A stretch of 7,146 nucleotides of DNA from Alphaproteobacteria bacterium. GTDB taxonomy: Bacteria > Pseudomonadota > Alphaproteobacteria > RS24. Location of the stretch: the NCBI GenBank assembly GCA_022428185.1, contig JAKMCZ010000039.1, forward strand, positions 1 to 7,146, given 5' to 3'. Within the stretch, counting starts at the first letter, position 1. Each line of letters opens with the position of its first letter. Positions 6,405 through 7,146 of the stretch are shown piece by piece. The position numbers and the translations under genes were made by a program. A model generated the notes under the pieces. It made no database searches, was not told the DNA's origin, and worked only from the letters and a program-made list of their open reading frames with translations.

Positions 6405-6830
6405 TTAGAGATAAATTTGGGTTTGGGTAACAACCGCAACGCGCTTGCCATCATCGCGGGTAATCTCGGTTTGCCAAACGGACAGGCGACGACCGACCGA
6501 TAGGGGCGTGCACACCGCATGCAGTGTGTCGCCCTCCATTGCCGGTTTGATGAAATTGGTTTTGCTTTCAATCGTTGTGGTGCCGGCTGCGCCCTCCGGC
6601 ACATTGAGATGTGCGCCAATCGCACCCATCGCATCAGCAAAGGACATAATCGCGCCGCCATGCACATTAGGCAGATGATTGGTCAATTCTTTCCGCACCG
6701 GCAGCTTGCCCTCAACGCGGTTTTTTTCTGCCGACACAAGTTGAATACCGATATGGGCGGCGAAGTTGACCGCATCTGAAAATGACTGCAAATCGCCGCT
6801 CGAAAGCTTGTCGCCTAATTCATCGCTCAT
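6405..6830 (-). CDS. PaaI-family hotdog-fold thioesterase
   Basis: This is a complete 141-residue cytosolic protein of the hotdog-fold PaaI/YdiI-like thioesterase group, which hydrolyses acyl- or aryl-CoA thioesters. The key block is 'NVHGGAIMSFADAMGA' (55-70), with H57-G58-G59 and D66 in the expected catalytic acid position. It is followed by 'TTTIESKTNFIKPAMEGD' (84-101), the conserved central strand, and a C-terminal strand 'VAVVTQTQIYL'. Length and architecture are standard. ATG at 6830 is preceded by GGAGAG (6841-6836), 5 bases away. The gene begins 24 bases after the stop of the GntP-type permease gene on the same strand, so the two probably share a transcript. The acyl-CoA substrate cannot be predicted; many members of this subgroup are broad-specificity housekeeping thioesterases. 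Confidence 0.88.
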   Translation of the reverse strand: MSDELGDKLSSGDLQSFSDAVNFAAHIGIQLVSAEKNRVEGKLPVRKELTNHLPNVHGGAIMSFADAMGAIGAHLNVPEGAAGTTTIESKTNFIKPAMEGDTLHAVCTPLSVGRRLSVWQTEITRDDGKRVAVVTQTQIYL

Positions 6831-6854
6831 TATTTCTCTCCGATTGTTTTTCTT

Positions 6855-7146
6855 CTAGATAATCGTGCTTAAAGCCAAAACCGTTAGCGTTGCGACCACG
6901 GGAATAACAACAGTAATGACCGCCACATCTTTATAGGCTTGCTTATGCGTTAATTGGGTGATGGTCAGCATAGCAATCACTGCTCCGCAATGCGGCAGGC
7001 TGTCAAAGCCGCCGCTTGCCATAGCGACAATGCGGTGCAATTCCTCCACGGGAATACCCATTTCGACGTAGCTTTCAGCCATCGTCGCCATGAATATTTG
7101 CAAACCGCCTGAGGCCGAGCCGGTGATCGCCGAGACAACCGATATT
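6855..7146 (-). CDS. GntP-family permease, C-terminal part
   Basis: The gene runs off the right edge, and only its last 96 or so residues are present. They match the end of the GntP (gluconate permease) family of inner-membrane proton symporters for gluconate and other organic acids. The visible family block is 'AITGSASGGLQIFM', then 'EMGIPVEELHRIVAMASGGFDSLPHCGAVI', then 'LTITQLTHKQAYKDVAVITVVIPVVATLTVLAL', a terminal hydrophobic helix ending at TAG (6857-6855). In the members I recall, the 'LPH.GAVI' motif carries Asn or Ser at the variable position; here it is Cys. The N-terminal membrane helices and start are outside the window. It lies upstream of, and probably in one operon with, the PaaI-type thioesterase. 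Specificity cannot be assigned from this fragment; sequences of this subgroup are often annotated as transporters of organic acids such as hydroxybutyrate or gluconate. Confidence 0.85.
   Translation of the reverse strand, partial: ISVVSAITGSASGGLQIFMATMAESYVEMGIPVEELHRIVAMASGGFDSLPHCGAVIAMLTITQLTHKQAYKDVAVITVVIPVVATLTVLALSTII

Noticed and set aside
6385..6430. A terminator at the abutting stops of the LpxR-like and thioesterase genes.
   Set aside because: I find no stem with a following T-run; the T-rich bases are part of codons.

Overview
The window reads as ordinary, gene-dense chromosomal DNA from a Gram-negative bacterium. The base composition is moderate in GC by eye. A lipoprotein signal (LASC box), an LpxR-like outer-membrane beta-barrel and the protein families present fit a proteobacterium, most likely a marine or environmental alphaproteobacterium; that placement is an inference. 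There are nine protein-coding genes, two of them cut by the window edges. I see no RNA gene, insertion sequence, CRISPR array or prophage signature. No stretch without a gene exceeds about 130 bases.

Left block (2-1814, + strand): the tail of a CehA/McbA-type PHP metallohydrolase, then a RidA-fold protein that has lost the catalytic arginine, then a complete phytanoyl-CoA dioxygenase-family Fe(II)/2-oxoglutarate oxygenase. The gaps are about 77 and 23 bases. The last two are almost certainly co-transcribed and may form a small-molecule catabolic or detoxification cassette.

Middle (1822-3324, - strand): one 500-residue multi-pass membrane protein that I cannot assign to a family. It converges on the oxygenase gene with 7 bases between stops, and it diverges from the next block across a 130-base intergenic region that must hold both promoters.

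Right block (3455-6404, + strand): a three-histidine-box membrane desaturase/hydroxylase, an M19 membrane dipeptidase with a lipoprotein signal (4-base overlap with the desaturase), and an LpxR-like lipid A 3'-O-deacylase (50 bases further on). All three are predicted to sit in or on the envelope, so this may be an envelope lipid/peptide remodelling operon. The LpxR gene stop touches the stop of the convergent gene.

Right end (6405-7146, - strand): the C-terminal end of a GntP-family permease, followed 24 bases downstream by a PaaI-type hotdog thioesterase, probably one operon.

Three starts are not ATG and are each supported by a well placed Shine-Dalgarno sequence: TTG for the membrane protein, and GTG for the dipeptidase and for LpxR. 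Nothing here is clearly a new system. The items most worth a second look are the unassigned membrane protein, the three-gene envelope operon, and the arginine-less RidA homologue next to an oxygenase.
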